Shown here: piece by piece, positions 36,870 through 47,600 of the stretch
How the letters are laid out: the number at the start of each line of letters is the position of its first letter
Position numbering within the stretch: position 1 is the stretch's first letter
DNA from: Streptomyces sp. Sge12
Lineage (GTDB): Bacteria > Actinomycetota > Actinomycetes > Streptomycetales > Streptomycetaceae
NCBI RefSeq assembly: GCF_002080455.1
Contig: NZ_CP020555.1
Span: 1,612,001 to 1,676,000, forward strand
Reading direction: 5' to 3'
DNA length: 64,000 nucleotides
Made by a program: the position numbers and the translations under genes
Notes under the pieces: model-generated
Databases searched by the model: none
What the model was told of the DNA's origin: nothing
The model's input: the letters and a program-made list of their open reading frames with translations, nothing else

Positions 36870-36884
36870 ACCCAGACCCCTCTC

Positions 36885-39800
36885 CTAGCATATCGAGAAT
36901 CCGCCAGTATGGCCGGTTTTACTATGGACCGACATGCTGACAAGTTGCATTACCCCGCAATTCTGGTGATGATTCCAGGTCCACCGCCCCTTCCTGTATT
37001 TCGCCGAGATGCCGGCCGCCTGGTCTGCCGCGGCAAAATCCTTCTTCCTGTCGCCAGTCAAGGTGATGACGACGTCCGGAGTATTGGGATCTCTCCAGTT
37101 GCTGAAATCCGGAAACCCGTGGCGATCGAACGGCACACCAGTGACCGGATGCGTCTTGCCCGCCAGATGGGCATTGATCGGACCGACGGGAGTGCCGCCC
37201 GTAGCGCACGGGCATGCTGCGGTGTGGCCGCGTACCGTACCGCCGCAGTTGTGGACCAGAACCGGGGTGTCACCCGCCATTACATAATACGTGTGAAGGT
37301 CAGCCACTGTGAGGTTGTAGGTCGTACTGAATTTCTCATAGGTGCGGGTTGCGACAATGACAACCGCCGACCCATCGTCGGTACGCAGGGTTCCCGCCGG
37401 CTTCAGGTCCGCGGCATCCTTCCACGCCTGGTCAGACTCTGACCAGAACGGGTGATGGCCCGTCGTGGTGATGCTCTTGACGCCGTCTGGAGTCTGGACA
37501 GTGAGGTCGACGTAAGTCTTGTCATCCTCCGTGTAGATGGTCGCCGTGACCATCTTCCTTGCGGTCTCACCGGTCTCAGGGTCCGTCGCGAGAACCTCGT
37601 CACCTTCCGCCAGCTCTTCGATCGGCTTACTGGATCCGTCGGCAAGAAGGACTTCCGTGCCGGCAACGAAGCTGTTGGGGCATGGGGGGTCGGCTTTCGG
37701 AGCGCCTCCCTTGCCCCCTCCGAAGAACTTGAGCAGTCCGCCTTCGAGTGCAAGGGTCGTCATCGCCAGTTCGGCCGTAACATGACCGAGGTTGGTCTGG
37801 TTTTCGCATGACACCCCCTCGCGGTCGCACAGGAAGTCCGTAGCCCCATAGGCAAGCATGGAACCGGGGTGAGGAGTGTTACAGCCAGCCCCGTCCCCCA
37901 TGTTGAGGCAGTCGGCGTAGATGTTGTAGCTGTAGCGACCCTGATTCGGGGCGTGCTTGTAATAGGCCTTCGTGGACGCCTGGAATGTTGGCACGTCCTT
38001 GAAGACCACCGTGGTTACGCCGAGCTTGAGAGTGATCGGGCCGTTGAGGTAGTAACTGAGATTCGGGCCCGGAGTGTAGTTCTTGGCGGCCGTGTTGCAA
38101 CCGCCGCACCCGCCGCTGTCGAAGCCGCCGTCGTTGTCACCTTCGAAGAGCTTCAGGCCGCTGGGGTCCGAGTTGGTGATCGGATTGCCGTTGGAGTACG
38201 TGTACCCGTTCATCTGGAGCGGGTCGGTGATGTCGATGATCGGGTCGACCGTGATGAAGCGGCCCGTCGTCGGGTCGTATTCGCGGGCGCCGATGTGGGT
38301 GAGGCCCGTGGTGTTGTCGTCGTTGCCGACGCCGAGGAAGGTCCGGTCACCCGGCCAGCTGGCGGGCTGGCTTCCGCGGGGGTTGCCGTACGGGTCCGAC
38401 TTGCGGCGGGTGACCGGCTGGCCGGCCTTCTGCTCGACGCTGATGGTGGCCGTGTTGTGGTGGTCGGTCAGCAGCTGCGACAGGGTGTGGCCGGTGGTCT
38501 TGCCGTTGGTCCGGCGGACCGTCGTGGGGGCGCCGGGGCTGCTGTAGTAGCGGACGGCGTCGATGGCCTGTCCGGCCTTGTTGACCGTGATCTCGGTTTC
38601 GCCGAGGTACAGGGTGCGGGCGCTGCCCGTTTCCTGGACTACACGGTTCCCTGCGGCGTCGTAGAGGTAATTGGTGAGGTTGCCGAAGCTCCACTGCTGC
38701 GCCGGAGTCGCGGCAGGGCTGGCACACGTGAAGGTGTGCAGGTCGTTGCCGTCGGCGTCATTGTCGTTGGGGACGGTGAGGCACTGGTTGGTGCCGGTGA
38801 TGAGGGCCTTGTCCGTCTCCCGGTAGGTGAACTTCTGGCTGGGCTCGCCCGGTGCGCACGCCTTCAGGACGGCCTTGCCGTTCTCGGAGGTGAGGCACTT
38901 GCCGAGGGCCTGGACGGTGTCGCCGGTGATGCGCCACTGCTGCGGCTTGGTCTCGTTGCAGGACAGCAGCTGAACGGGGGTTCCGTCAGCTGTGCTGCCG
39001 CCCTGGACGTCGAGGCACTTGCCCGAGAGGCCGGTGACGGCCACGGCACCGATGCCGGGGCTGGTGGCCGAAAGGAGCTTGCTCCGTCGGTCCCAGTTCA
39101 GGGTCTGGGTGTCGCCGTCGATGGTGCGGGTCTTGGTGCTGCCCGCCGCGCTGTAGGTGTAGGTGGAGAGGGAGTCGACCGTGGAGCCGGGCGTCCTGGT
39201 GGTCTTGTTGACCTTGGTCAGGGCGTGGGGCTGCTTCTTGACGGGCGGCTGGGCGCCGCCGGAGATGTCTACACCGTAGGTGTAGGTCGTCTCGTCGTTG
39301 AGTGCGCCGTTGGTCGGGTCGAAGTCGGTGAGCTTGGTGCGGTTGCCGATCGCGTCGAACGCGTAGTCCTGGCGGTAGGCGTCACCCGGCGTACCGGAAG
39401 CGATCTCGGCCAGGGCTGGTCCTGTCGGGCTGGTGGGGCAGCCCTCTGTCTTCCCGGTCCAGGCTCGGACGAGCTGGCCCATCGCGTCGTAGGTGTAGCA
39501 CTGGCGGTCAACACGGGCAGGGGACTGCTTGGTGGCACCGGGGTAGGTGTCCGTGATCGAGATGGGGTTGCCGACAGCGTCGTATTTATAGGTGAGGGAG
39601 GAGAGGAGGTTGGAATCGGAATCGGGGTCGCGCGTCTCGCGGTGGCCGGATGCTGTGGTGATCCGTCCGGTGTGGGGGTCGTAGGTGTTCGTGGTCCACA
39701 CACGCTGGGGCGCGTTGCCGGAAGCGGTGCGCAGCACTTCGCCGAAGGGGCTGTAGACGGTTTCGGCGGTGTACCAGGACAGGCCCGACATGGTCTGCAC

Positions 39801-42800
39801 CATGCCGTCGGCGTTGTAGCGCGTGATCAGCTTCTCGGCGGCGAGACCGCCGATGGTCGCGGGGAGGGTCGTCGACTGGACCTTGCCCGTGGGCGTGTAC
39901 GTGGTGCTGTACGCGTAGCTGCCGGCCAGGCCCTTCGTGCTGGGCAGGTCCGGGACGGTGATCCTGGATCCGGTGGGCCGGTACTCGCTGTCGTAGCCGG
40001 TGACCTCCGTCTTGTACGAGCCGGCACCCCACTTACGGGTGGAGGCGACGGGCTGGCCCTTGCCGCCAGGGAGGGTGTCGTAGGTCCACGTGGCGATGGG
40101 GTCTATCTCGGAGTCGTCGCGCAGCGCAGTCTTACGGCCGAGGGCGTCGTACGTCGTGAACTGGGTGACGTCGTAGACGTTGGTCGTCGAGACCTGCCGG
40201 TCGAGGTTGTCGTAGGTGAACTTCGACGTGCCCGCGTCAGGGTCGTCCGAGGCGGTCAGGCGGCCACGGGCGTCGTAGGTGTAGCTCCAGATGTTGCTTG
40301 CCGGGTCGGTGACCTTCGCGAGCTTGCCCCGCACGTCGTAGGTGTAACTGGTCTTGCTCGACGTGGTGAGGTCGGTGGCGGTGTAGTGCTCGACCTGGGA
40401 GGTACGGCCCAGCGCGTCGGTCGTGGTCTTGACGGCTCGGCTGCCCGCCAGCGGGGTCGCCCCAGTGGGTGACATGGCGCTACGGGTGAGGGTCCAGTCG
40501 CCCTCGTACTGGCTGGTGGCGGACTGTCGGGCTTCGCCCTTCTCCAAGGTGGTGATCCGCACCGCGCGGCCAAGGCCGTCGTAGGCGGTCTGGGTCGAGT
40601 TGGGAACCTCGGTCACCGACTGCGGGACGAAGAGCGTCGTGCTCAGGGCACCCTCGGCGTGGTAGCCGTTGTTGACCTGGCTGACGGTCCCGTTCGCACT
40701 GTGCAGGGTGTCGGTGATCACGCGGCCGCCGCCCGCTGCCTCCGTCTGTGACTGACGGGGACGCAGCAGACCGTCGTAGATCGCGATCGAAGTGTTGTAG
40801 GTGCCGTTGTCCTTCAGCGTGCGGGAGATGACAACCGGGGCCTTGTGCTCGGCTATCTGGTACTCGAACGTGTAAGCGGCCTTGTCGGTGGCCGGCTTCT
40901 GCGAAGGCGTCCAGACCTGGGTGGTGCGGCCGAGCTGGTCGTACTCCGTGGTGACCTTGCGGCCGTTGGCGTCCGTCGCCTCCAGCACGCTGCCGCGAGC
41001 GGGATCCAGCTTGGTCGTCACCTGGTGCCCGAGCGCATTGGTCGTGGTGACGACGAATGCCGGGCCGGTCGCCGGGGCGTAGGCGGTGCTCGAAGGGCTG
41101 TTCGCGGCGTCGTAGCTCTTGATGGCACGGCCGAGCGCGTCGTACTCGGTGCGCGCGGAGGTGATCCAGCCGGTGCCCGCCGCGTCACCGGTGTCGACCT
41201 GGTACGGGAGGCCCTTCGTGGGCGCCGCCCCGAAGGCGTTCACCGCGTCGTAGGAGGTACGCGTCTTGCTGAGCAGGGTGCCGGGTTCGATGCCGCCTCC
41301 GGCGCAGTCGCCGGACGTCTCGCGGTTCTCCGCGGGCAGCCCGATCAGGTTGCTCGCGGGGTTGTGGACGTACGTGGGCTTGCTGCACGACTGCTTGACG
41401 GTGGACCAGCCGGTGCCCTTGTTCTCCAGGACATCGGTCTGCGCCGTCTTGAGCAGGCCGTATCCTGCCGCGCCCTCATAGGTGTTGGAGACCCGCACCA
41501 TGCGGGACTTGCCCCCGCTGACGGACTGGATCGAGTCCGTGCGGTCGACACCGCCGCGGTACGCGTACAGCTTGGAGCCATCGGTCTTGGTGCGCGTGGC
41601 GCTCGGGTCGAACTTCGCCGGCTTGGTCAGCTGGCGGTTGTCGACGCTGCCGCCCGCCTTCGTGTAGTTGATGACCTCGGCGGTCTGGCCCTGGTACTGG
41701 GGCAGGTCCTCCCCGAGCTCCTCCGCTCCGGTGGAGTCCTTGACCACGACCTTGGCGGTGTCGGTGGACAGGCCACGGAAGTAGCGGGTGCGCTTCTGCG
41801 ACTGCTCGGTCGCGGTGGACGTGCCCGTACGCGCGGTCTCACCGCGCGTGGTGACCACCTCGGCGTACCCTCGCCACTGGCTGTACGTACGGAGTGCGGG
41901 CTTGGTGAACTCGTCGTCCTCAAGTGCCCAGGCGGCGCCACCGTCGTAGCGGTAGGCGGTCGTGACGTCGGGCTGCCGGGCAACCCGGTCCTTCTCGACC
42001 ACCTTGTCCACGACGTACTTGTTGAACCACTCGATCGGTGTCTTCTCGGGCTCCAGGTCCGGATCGGGGGACCAGCGGACCGGGAAGCACCGCGTCGTGT
42101 TCCCCTTCTCCGTCAGACCGCCGGTACCGACCGGGCACGGATCGGAGTAGTCGACGTAGATCTCGCCGCCGGTCTCGGTACGGATCGTCTCCACCCGGAG
42201 CCGGTCGAAGTCGGGCGTCGCTTCAGTGGCCGACTTGGCCACCCGGTTGGGCATGTCGACGGTGTTGGCCAGGAAGGAGACCGCCGGCAGGGCGACACCA
42301 TTGGCGCCGTCCTTGGGTCCGTACCCGGTCCGGGTGATGGACTCGAGCCACAGGGGCGGATGCGTGTCGGTCCGCTGGTGCGGCAGGGACTGGTTCAGTG
42401 CCCACTGGTCGACCTTGGAGAGCGCAGTGGAGCCCTCGGTTCGCTGCGCGTAGGTCGTGACGGCGGCCAGACGCTTACGGGACCAGAAGGTCGGAGCGGA
42501 GATGTAGCAGTTTTCCGCCTCCATCTTGCAGTACAGGGTGGTGGGGGTGTCCCACCACCCTCGCTTGTCGTCAGCGTTCTTGGAGTCGAACTGAGCGTTC
42601 TCACACTTGGTGTCGCGGTCCTCGAAACACCGTTCCTTCACGGTGAAATCGACGCGGCCGGCCGGCGCTCCCGCGAGATTGTCTGCGCGGAGTCCGTAGA
42701 GGATGCGGGTCGGGTGGCCCCCGCGGATGTAGCCGACCTTGCTGCGGTCCTTCTCCGTGAAGTTCTCGTTCTTGGCGTAGCGGTTCTCTTCCTTCGCCCA

Positions 42801-44312
42801 GTCGATGACCATGGCATTGCCGTGGACGTCCTCGACGTAGTCGAGGTTCCAGCGCCATGCCTGAACGCACGAGGAGTTCGCGTAAGCCGTTTGGTAGCAA
42901 GGCTCGCCGGGGTGGTTGCCGAAGACCGGGACGGTGAAGACGGAGTCGGTGACCGTCTGCGGTGATGAGCCGTCGCCGTGGGCACCGACGTTGTGCCGGC
43001 CGAAGTGGTAGCGAGTGCCGTCACGCGTGGTGACGATCCAGTATTCGCCGTCCTTTGCGCCGTTGGCGCCGCCCGTCTTGCGCTCGACCTTGGAACCGTC
43101 GTCGGACGCGGGCACCCACTGCCCGGTGGCGGCGTCGTGGACCAGTTCCGTCGTCGAGCCGGCGAGCGAGAGGACGATGTTGTCGCCGTTCGCGACCCAG
43201 CAGAGGTCGCCCTTCTTCTTGTCCGTCGCGTTGTCGTTGTTCGGCTTGCTCGGCTTTGCTTCACGGTCGTCCGAGCAGGAACGGTATCGGCGCTCGATGT
43301 AGCCCGGGTGGTAGTCCCACCCGTCGCCGAGCCACGACGCCTGACCGTTGGTCGCGGACGTCTTGCCGTCCACGGCCTGGGACGAGTACGAGAACGCGAT
43401 GGCGGGCGTAGGGCCGGCTGCGGCGGGAGGAATCGTCAGCGGATAGGTCCAGGAAAATCCGCCACTGCTGCTACCGGCACTCCAGGAACCCGAAGTGGAC
43501 AGCGATGTGGCCTTGTACGTGCCACCCGCGCCCGCCGCACTGTCGGATGCGGCCAGAACCACCGCGCCGGCTGCACCACCCGTCATGGTGCGCATCCCCT
43601 GAACGGGTGCGGTGGTCGGGTCGACGGTGGCGACGACCTTCTGCTTGACCGGGTCGTTCGTGCTCGGAACGTCCTTGAAGACGGAGCACGCGGGCACGTC
43701 CGGCGTCGTCAGGAAGCACTCCGGCAACTGCCGCAGCTGCAGGCGCGACGCCCACTCGGAGCCGTAGAGATCGCGGAACTTCGTGTAGTCCAGCTGGACA
43801 TCGACGGGAGTCGATGCGTCGGCGGGCGGTGTGATCTTGATGAGGGCGCCGTCGATGTTCGCCGCTTCGGTTTGCGTGCGTCCTTCGATGGCCGCCGCCC
43901 AGGTGCCTGTCGGGGCCGTGCCGGTGCCTTCGAGCTTGCCGATGCTGACGGGGAGCGCGCCGACCTGGACGAAATCGGGGCTCGTGGGCGAGAGCGAAAC
44001 CTGGCCGGAGGCGGCGACCGGTGCGGTCTTCTGAGACGCCTCGTACTCGGCGGGTGGCTGCGACGGCTTACCCGCCCAGTCCTTGAGCGCCGCGGCCGCA
44101 GCTGCGTCGAGCTTCGCCTCAGGATCCTGCTGAAGGCTCGGCAGATTGACACCGCTGCGGTCGCCCGGTGGTGCCGCCCAGGCCTGGGCGGGTAGAAGAG
44201 TTGCGACCAGCACCACGGACAGTGTGATGCCGGCGCGCCCGGCAAGACGCGCGCGTGTTGCGCGCGCCTTTCTGTTTCCGGGCAGGCGGAAATTCGCCGA
44301 GAACGGCGACAT
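36885..44312 (-). CDS. Giant secreted RHS-repeat polymorphic toxin with ricin-B, HINT and WHH nuclease tip
   Basis: A 2475-residue protein. Residues 1-47 are a Sec signal ending AWAA. An SpvB-like/secreted N-terminal part (about 50-480) is followed by many RHS/YD repeats (to about 1750). A ricin-B-like lectin block sits at about 1755-1875 (GKCLDVQGG, QQWRI, QQWSF). The RHS core closure is at about 1985-2050 (GAREYDPTTGRFITVDPI, ending DPSGL). The HINT autoprocessing domain is at 2211-2356 (NSFVAGTEVLL, TTGHHPFW, VLVHNC); the nucleophile position is Ser rather than the usual Cys. The last 119 residues are an HNH/ENDO VII WHH-type nuclease (WNHHQNCGVMQLV, His2448, His2449, His2463, His2468). 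The start ATG has GGGGGG 5 bases upstream. Predicted role: contact-dependent or secreted DNA-cutting toxin. Confidence 0.93.
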   Translation of the reverse strand: MSPFSANFRLPGNRKARATRARLAGRAGITLSVVLVATLLPAQAWAAPPGDRSGVNLPSLQQDPEAKLDAAAAAALKDWAGKPSQPPAEYEASQKTAPVAASGQVSLSPTSPDFVQVGALPVSIGKLEGTGTAPTGTWAAAIEGRTQTEAANIDGALIKITPPADASTPVDVQLDYTKFRDLYGSEWASRLQLRQLPECFLTTPDVPACSVFKDVPSTNDPVKQKVVATVDPTTAPVQGMRTMTGGAAGAVVLAASDSAAGAGGTYKATSLSTSGSWSAGSSSGGFSWTYPLTIPPAAAGPTPAIAFSYSSQAVDGKTSATNGQASWLGDGWDYHPGYIERRYRSCSDDREAKPSKPNNDNATDKKKGDLCWVANGDNIVLSLAGSTTELVHDAATGQWVPASDDGSKVERKTGGANGAKDGEYWIVTTRDGTRYHFGRHNVGAHGDGSSPQTVTDSVFTVPVFGNHPGEPCYQTAYANSSCVQAWRWNLDYVEDVHGNAMVIDWAKEENRYAKNENFTEKDRSKVGYIRGGHPTRILYGLRADNLAGAPAGRVDFTVKERCFEDRDTKCENAQFDSKNADDKRGWWDTPTTLYCKMEAENCYISAPTFWSRKRLAAVTTYAQRTEGSTALSKVDQWALNQSLPHQRTDTHPPLWLESITRTGYGPKDGANGVALPAVSFLANTVDMPNRVAKSATEATPDFDRLRVETIRTETGGEIYVDYSDPCPVGTGGLTEKGNTTRCFPVRWSPDPDLEPEKTPIEWFNKYVVDKVVEKDRVARQPDVTTAYRYDGGAAWALEDDEFTKPALRTYSQWRGYAEVVTTRGETARTGTSTATEQSQKRTRYFRGLSTDTAKVVVKDSTGAEELGEDLPQYQGQTAEVINYTKAGGSVDNRQLTKPAKFDPSATRTKTDGSKLYAYRGGVDRTDSIQSVSGGKSRMVRVSNTYEGAAGYGLLKTAQTDVLENKGTGWSTVKQSCSKPTYVHNPASNLIGLPAENRETSGDCAGGGIEPGTLLSKTRTSYDAVNAFGAAPTKGLPYQVDTGDAAGTGWITSARTEYDALGRAIKSYDAANSPSSTAYAPATGPAFVVTTTNALGHQVTTKLDPARGSVLEATDANGRKVTTEYDQLGRTTQVWTPSQKPATDKAAYTFEYQIAEHKAPVVISRTLKDNGTYNTSIAIYDGLLRPRQSQTEAAGGGRVITDTLHSANGTVSQVNNGYHAEGALSTTLFVPQSVTEVPNSTQTAYDGLGRAVRITTLEKGEARQSATSQYEGDWTLTRSAMSPTGATPLAGSRAVKTTTDALGRTSQVEHYTATDLTTSSKTSYTYDVRGKLAKVTDPASNIWSYTYDARGRLTASDDPDAGTSKFTYDNLDRQVSTTNVYDVTQFTTYDALGRKTALRDDSEIDPIATWTYDTLPGGKGQPVASTRKWGAGSYKTEVTGYDSEYRPTGSRITVPDLPSTKGLAGSYAYSTTYTPTGKVQSTTLPATIGGLAAEKLITRYNADGMVQTMSGLSWYTAETVYSPFGEVLRTASGNAPQRVWTTNTYDPHTGRITTASGHRETRDPDSDSNLLSSLTYKYDAVGNPISITDTYPGATKQSPARVDRQCYTYDAMGQLVRAWTGKTEGCPTSPTGPALAEIASGTPGDAYRQDYAFDAIGNRTKLTDFDPTNGALNDETTYTYGVDISGGAQPPVKKQPHALTKVNKTTRTPGSTVDSLSTYTYSAAGSTKTRTIDGDTQTLNWDRRSKLLSATSPGIGAVAVTGLSGKCLDVQGGSTADGTPVQLLSCNETKPQQWRITGDTVQALGKCLTSENGKAVLKACAPGEPSQKFTYRETDKALITGTNQCLTVPNDNDADGNDLHTFTCASPAATPAQQWSFGNLTNYLYDAAGNRVVQETGSARTLYLGETEITVNKAGQAIDAVRYYSSPGAPTTVRRTNGKTTGHTLSQLLTDHHNTATISVEQKAGQPVTRRKSDPYGNPRGSQPASWPGDRTFLGVGNDDNTTGLTHIGAREYDPTTGRFITVDPIIDITDPLQMNGYTYSNGNPITNSDPSGLKLFEGDNDGGFDSGGCGGCNTAAKNYTPGPNLSYYLNGPITLKLGVTTVVFKDVPTFQASTKAYYKHAPNQGRYSYNIYADCLNMGDGAGCNTPHPGSMLAYGATDFLCDREGVSCENQTNLGHVTAELAMTTLALEGGLLKFFGGGKGGAPKADPPCPNSFVAGTEVLLADGSSKPIEELAEGDEVLATDPETGETARKMVTATIYTEDDKTYVDLTVQTPDGVKSITTTGHHPFWSESDQAWKDAADLKPAGTLRTDDGSAVVIVATRTYEKFSTTYNLTVADLHTYYVMAGDTPVLVHNCGGTVRGHTAACPCATGGTPVGPINAHLAGKTHPVTGVPFDRHGFPDFSNWRDPNTPDVVITLTGDRKKDFAAADQAAGISAKYRKGRWTWNHHQNCGVMQLVSMSVHSKTGHTGGFSIC

Positions 44313-44673
44313 GCGGACCCCCCACGATCTGCCTCCGCGGCAATGGCACACGGCTGGCAGGAAACTGACAATTAGCCACTGATTCTGTATCCGGCGCGCC
44401 TGAAACACCATGGTTCCGATATCCGGTGTGGGCATTGTCACTTGACCAGGTGCATACCTTGGGGTAATCAGCGCAAATCGGCTGCTAACGGCACGCCCCG
44501 CGGTCAACTCCGAGGGTGAAGATGTCGGCGGGATAGTTCATGCTCGGCTCGCACGCCCTGCGCCTGAAAAGCCGGGCGGAGTTGGCCGTTGAGGTTCTTC
44601 AGGCCAAGGACAGAAGTCATTAGTGAGTGCCGAGGGCTGCCGTGTCGGGCACCCGAGGGGGGAGAAGTACGTC
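44313..44673. promoter_or_regulatory. 361-bp divergent promoter region of the RHS and DNRLRE genes
   Basis: It is AT-richer than its flanks. On the plus strand TTGACC (44442-44447), a 17-bp spacer and TAATCA (44465-44470) form a likely promoter for the DNRLRE gene, leaving a leader of about 200 nt. The minus strand has several AT-rich candidates for the RHS gene (for example TACAGA about 80 bases upstream), none decisive. No ORF in it looks real. Confidence 0.45.
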
Positions 44674-47600
44674 GTGTCTGTCAGTGATTCCGCGGGCGAG
44701 AGTCCGCCTACAGGGGCCGGTTCGACGGAAGGCCCCGCACCCGCGCGTCGGTGGTACCGACGTCGGCGCACCCTCGGGGGTCTGGCCGTGCTCCTGGCCG
44801 CCGCCGTCGCGGTGCCGGCCGGTGTGCACGTGGTCGGCGACGGGGCGTCGCACGGCCGCCCAGGCAAGGACGTTCCGGTCGACGAGCCGCAGGCGCGGCG
44901 ACTGGCCGAGGAGTCCGGCAAAGAGGTCGAGGTCACGGCCGCTCGCAGTGCCAACACCACGACGTGGGCGCAGCCTGACGGGACGTTCCGCAAGCAGATC
45001 CACAGTGCGGCCTTCCGCGCCAACGTGAACGGCAACTGGAAGCCCATCGACACCGCCCTGGAGCGAGTGGAGGGCGGCTACGCGGCCAAGGCCGTCAACG
45101 GCCGCGTCTTCTTCAGTGGGGGGTCGAAGGAGCAGGCCGACGGTGGGGAACGCGCCTCGCGCGGCGTGACCCGCGTGGCGCTGCGGCAGGACACACCGGG
45201 CGAAGTGTGGACCGAACTGGTCCGGTTGAACACCGGCGGCCACGACATGACCGTCAGCTGGCCCGGCACCCTGCCCGCGCCCGTCATCGACGGTCCGCGC
45301 GCCCTGTACGAGAACGTCCGCCCCGGGCTCGACCTGGTGATGACTGCGCAGGACGGCGGCTACTCGCACCTGCTCGTGGTCAAGGACAAGCAGGCGGCGG
45401 CCGATCCGCTGCTGGGGCAGCTGAAGTACCGTCTGGCCAGCCCCGACATGACGTTCCACTTGGATGACGAGTCGGACGCGCTGAGTGCCCGTGACGCCAA
45501 GGGCGAAGAGATCGCGGGCTCGCCGACCCCGATGATGTGGGACTCCAGCGGCAAGGTCGCCACCACCGACAACGAACCGGCCTGGAAGCCGACCGACGTC
45601 GCGAAGCAGCACCCGACGCTGGCCCTGTCCGGCCTGGCCGGCGCCGAGGGTGCACGCCTGAAGCCCGTCGCGGCGGCGCTCGCCGACAATGCGCTGTCCC
45701 TCACCCCGGACAATGCGTTGCTCAGCGCTGCGGAAACGGTATATCCGGTATTCATCGACCCCTCGTTCAAGGGGCACAAGCACGCTTGGACCCTGCTTTA
45801 CAAGACGGCAGGAAATTCAAGCTTCTACAACGGGCAGAACTACAACGCGAGCGGAACGAACGAAGCCCGGGTCGGTTACGAATCCAGCAGCGGCGGAACA
45901 TCCCGCTCCATTTTCAACTTCGACTTCGGCAGTCAGCTTCACGGCGCGGGCATCATCTCGGCCAGCGTGCGTGCTCTGCAGACGTATTCGTGGTCGTGCG
46001 ATCAGAAGCCGACGGACATCTACTCGACTCCGTACATCACGTCCTCGAGCACGTGGAACAACACGACCGGCTTCTGGACCAAGAAGGTCGCTACCGAGCG
46101 CGCCGGCTACGGCTACAACAGCTCGTGCCCGGACAACTGGATCGCCCCCGACATCAAGGGGCTCGTCTCCGAGGCCGCCAACGCCCGCTGGGGGGCGCTG
46201 TCCCTCGGGTTCGCCGCGCCCAACGAGTCGGACTCGTACTACTGGAAGAAGTTCATCGCCAACGGCGAGACCGCCCCGTACATCGAGGTCGTCTACAACA
46301 CGCCGCCGGACACCCCGATCGCGGCGAACATGCAGACCTCCCCCGGCGGCCCCTGCCTGACCAGTTGGCCCGGCACCGGCATCGGCAAGACCAACATCAC
46401 CTTCCAGGTGAAGGGCACGGACCGCGACGACAGGCCGGACCAGCAGAACCTCGACCGGGTCCAGATCGAGGTGTGGAACGCTGCCGGTGGGCCTCCGGTC
46501 TACGACCAGTGGTTCACGGCCAACAGCGATGGTGTCGTCAGCGCCGAGGTGCCCTTGACCACCTTCGCCGACGGCCAGACGTACTTCTGGCTCTCCCGCG
46601 CCACGGACAAGGACGGCGCGTGGTCGGGCAGCGGGCCGCACGAGTCCGGTAGCGGTGCCTGGTGCACCTTCACCGTCAGCCACACCGTCCCGCCGAACCC
46701 GGCCGTCTCCTCCGCCGCTTTCCCGCCCCAGGGTGACAACTTCAGCGACTGGAGCACCGAGCCCGCCAGTACGCCCGGCCAGACCTTCACCATCAAGGGC
46801 AGCGGCGCCAAGCCCGAGGACATCCGCGAGTACCAGTGGAGCCTGAACCGGCCCTCCTTCGACCAGAAGGCCGTGCCCGCTGCCGGCAGTGACGTGGCTA
46901 CCGTCCCGCTCCAGGTGGACACCTCCGGTCCGAACGTCCTGTACGTCCGCACCGTCAGCAAGTCCGGCAACGTCTCCAACCAGAGCATCTACGGGTTCCT
47001 CGTCCGGCCCAGGCCCGGCCAGGACAAGCCCGGCGATGTCACCGGAGACGGCAACCCCGACCTCCTGGCCATCGACAAGGACGGCAACCTGCGCACCTAC
47101 GCGGGAGACAAGGGCGGCGACACCGACGCCTTCATCCCCGGCGCGGTCGACAACGGCCAGCCCGTGGCCCCCGGGTACTGGAAGGACCCGGCCACCGGCC
47201 AGTCCGCGCTGATCGGTCACGCCACCGACTGGTACCCCGGCGACGGCCTCACCGACCTGATCGCACGGATGCCCGACGGCAAGCTCTACATCTACCCCGG
47301 CACCGGCACCGGCCAGTTCGACGTCGGCCGCCGCATGCAGATGCAGATGCCGCTCAGCGCACCCGACCCGTCCGTCTTCCGGCAGCTCGTCGTCACCGAG
47401 GACGTCGACGGCGACGGCCTGGGCGACCTGTTCGCCCTGGACGCCGACGGCTTCTGGGTGTTCTCCGGCTATACCGGCTCCAGCTTCGCCTCCTACAAGA
47501 GGATGGCCACCGGCTGGGCGGGCCGCGACATCGTCGGCGTCCGGGACGTCTCCGGGGACAAGGTCCCGGACCTGATCTTCCGGGACAACACCAACGCCAA

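Noticed and set aside
37869..40472. Very long plus-strand reading frame (867 codons) inside the RHS gene
   Set aside because: It is antisense to the YD repeats; its composition (V, G, R, D-rich) is the shadow of a GC3-biased gene, with no domain.
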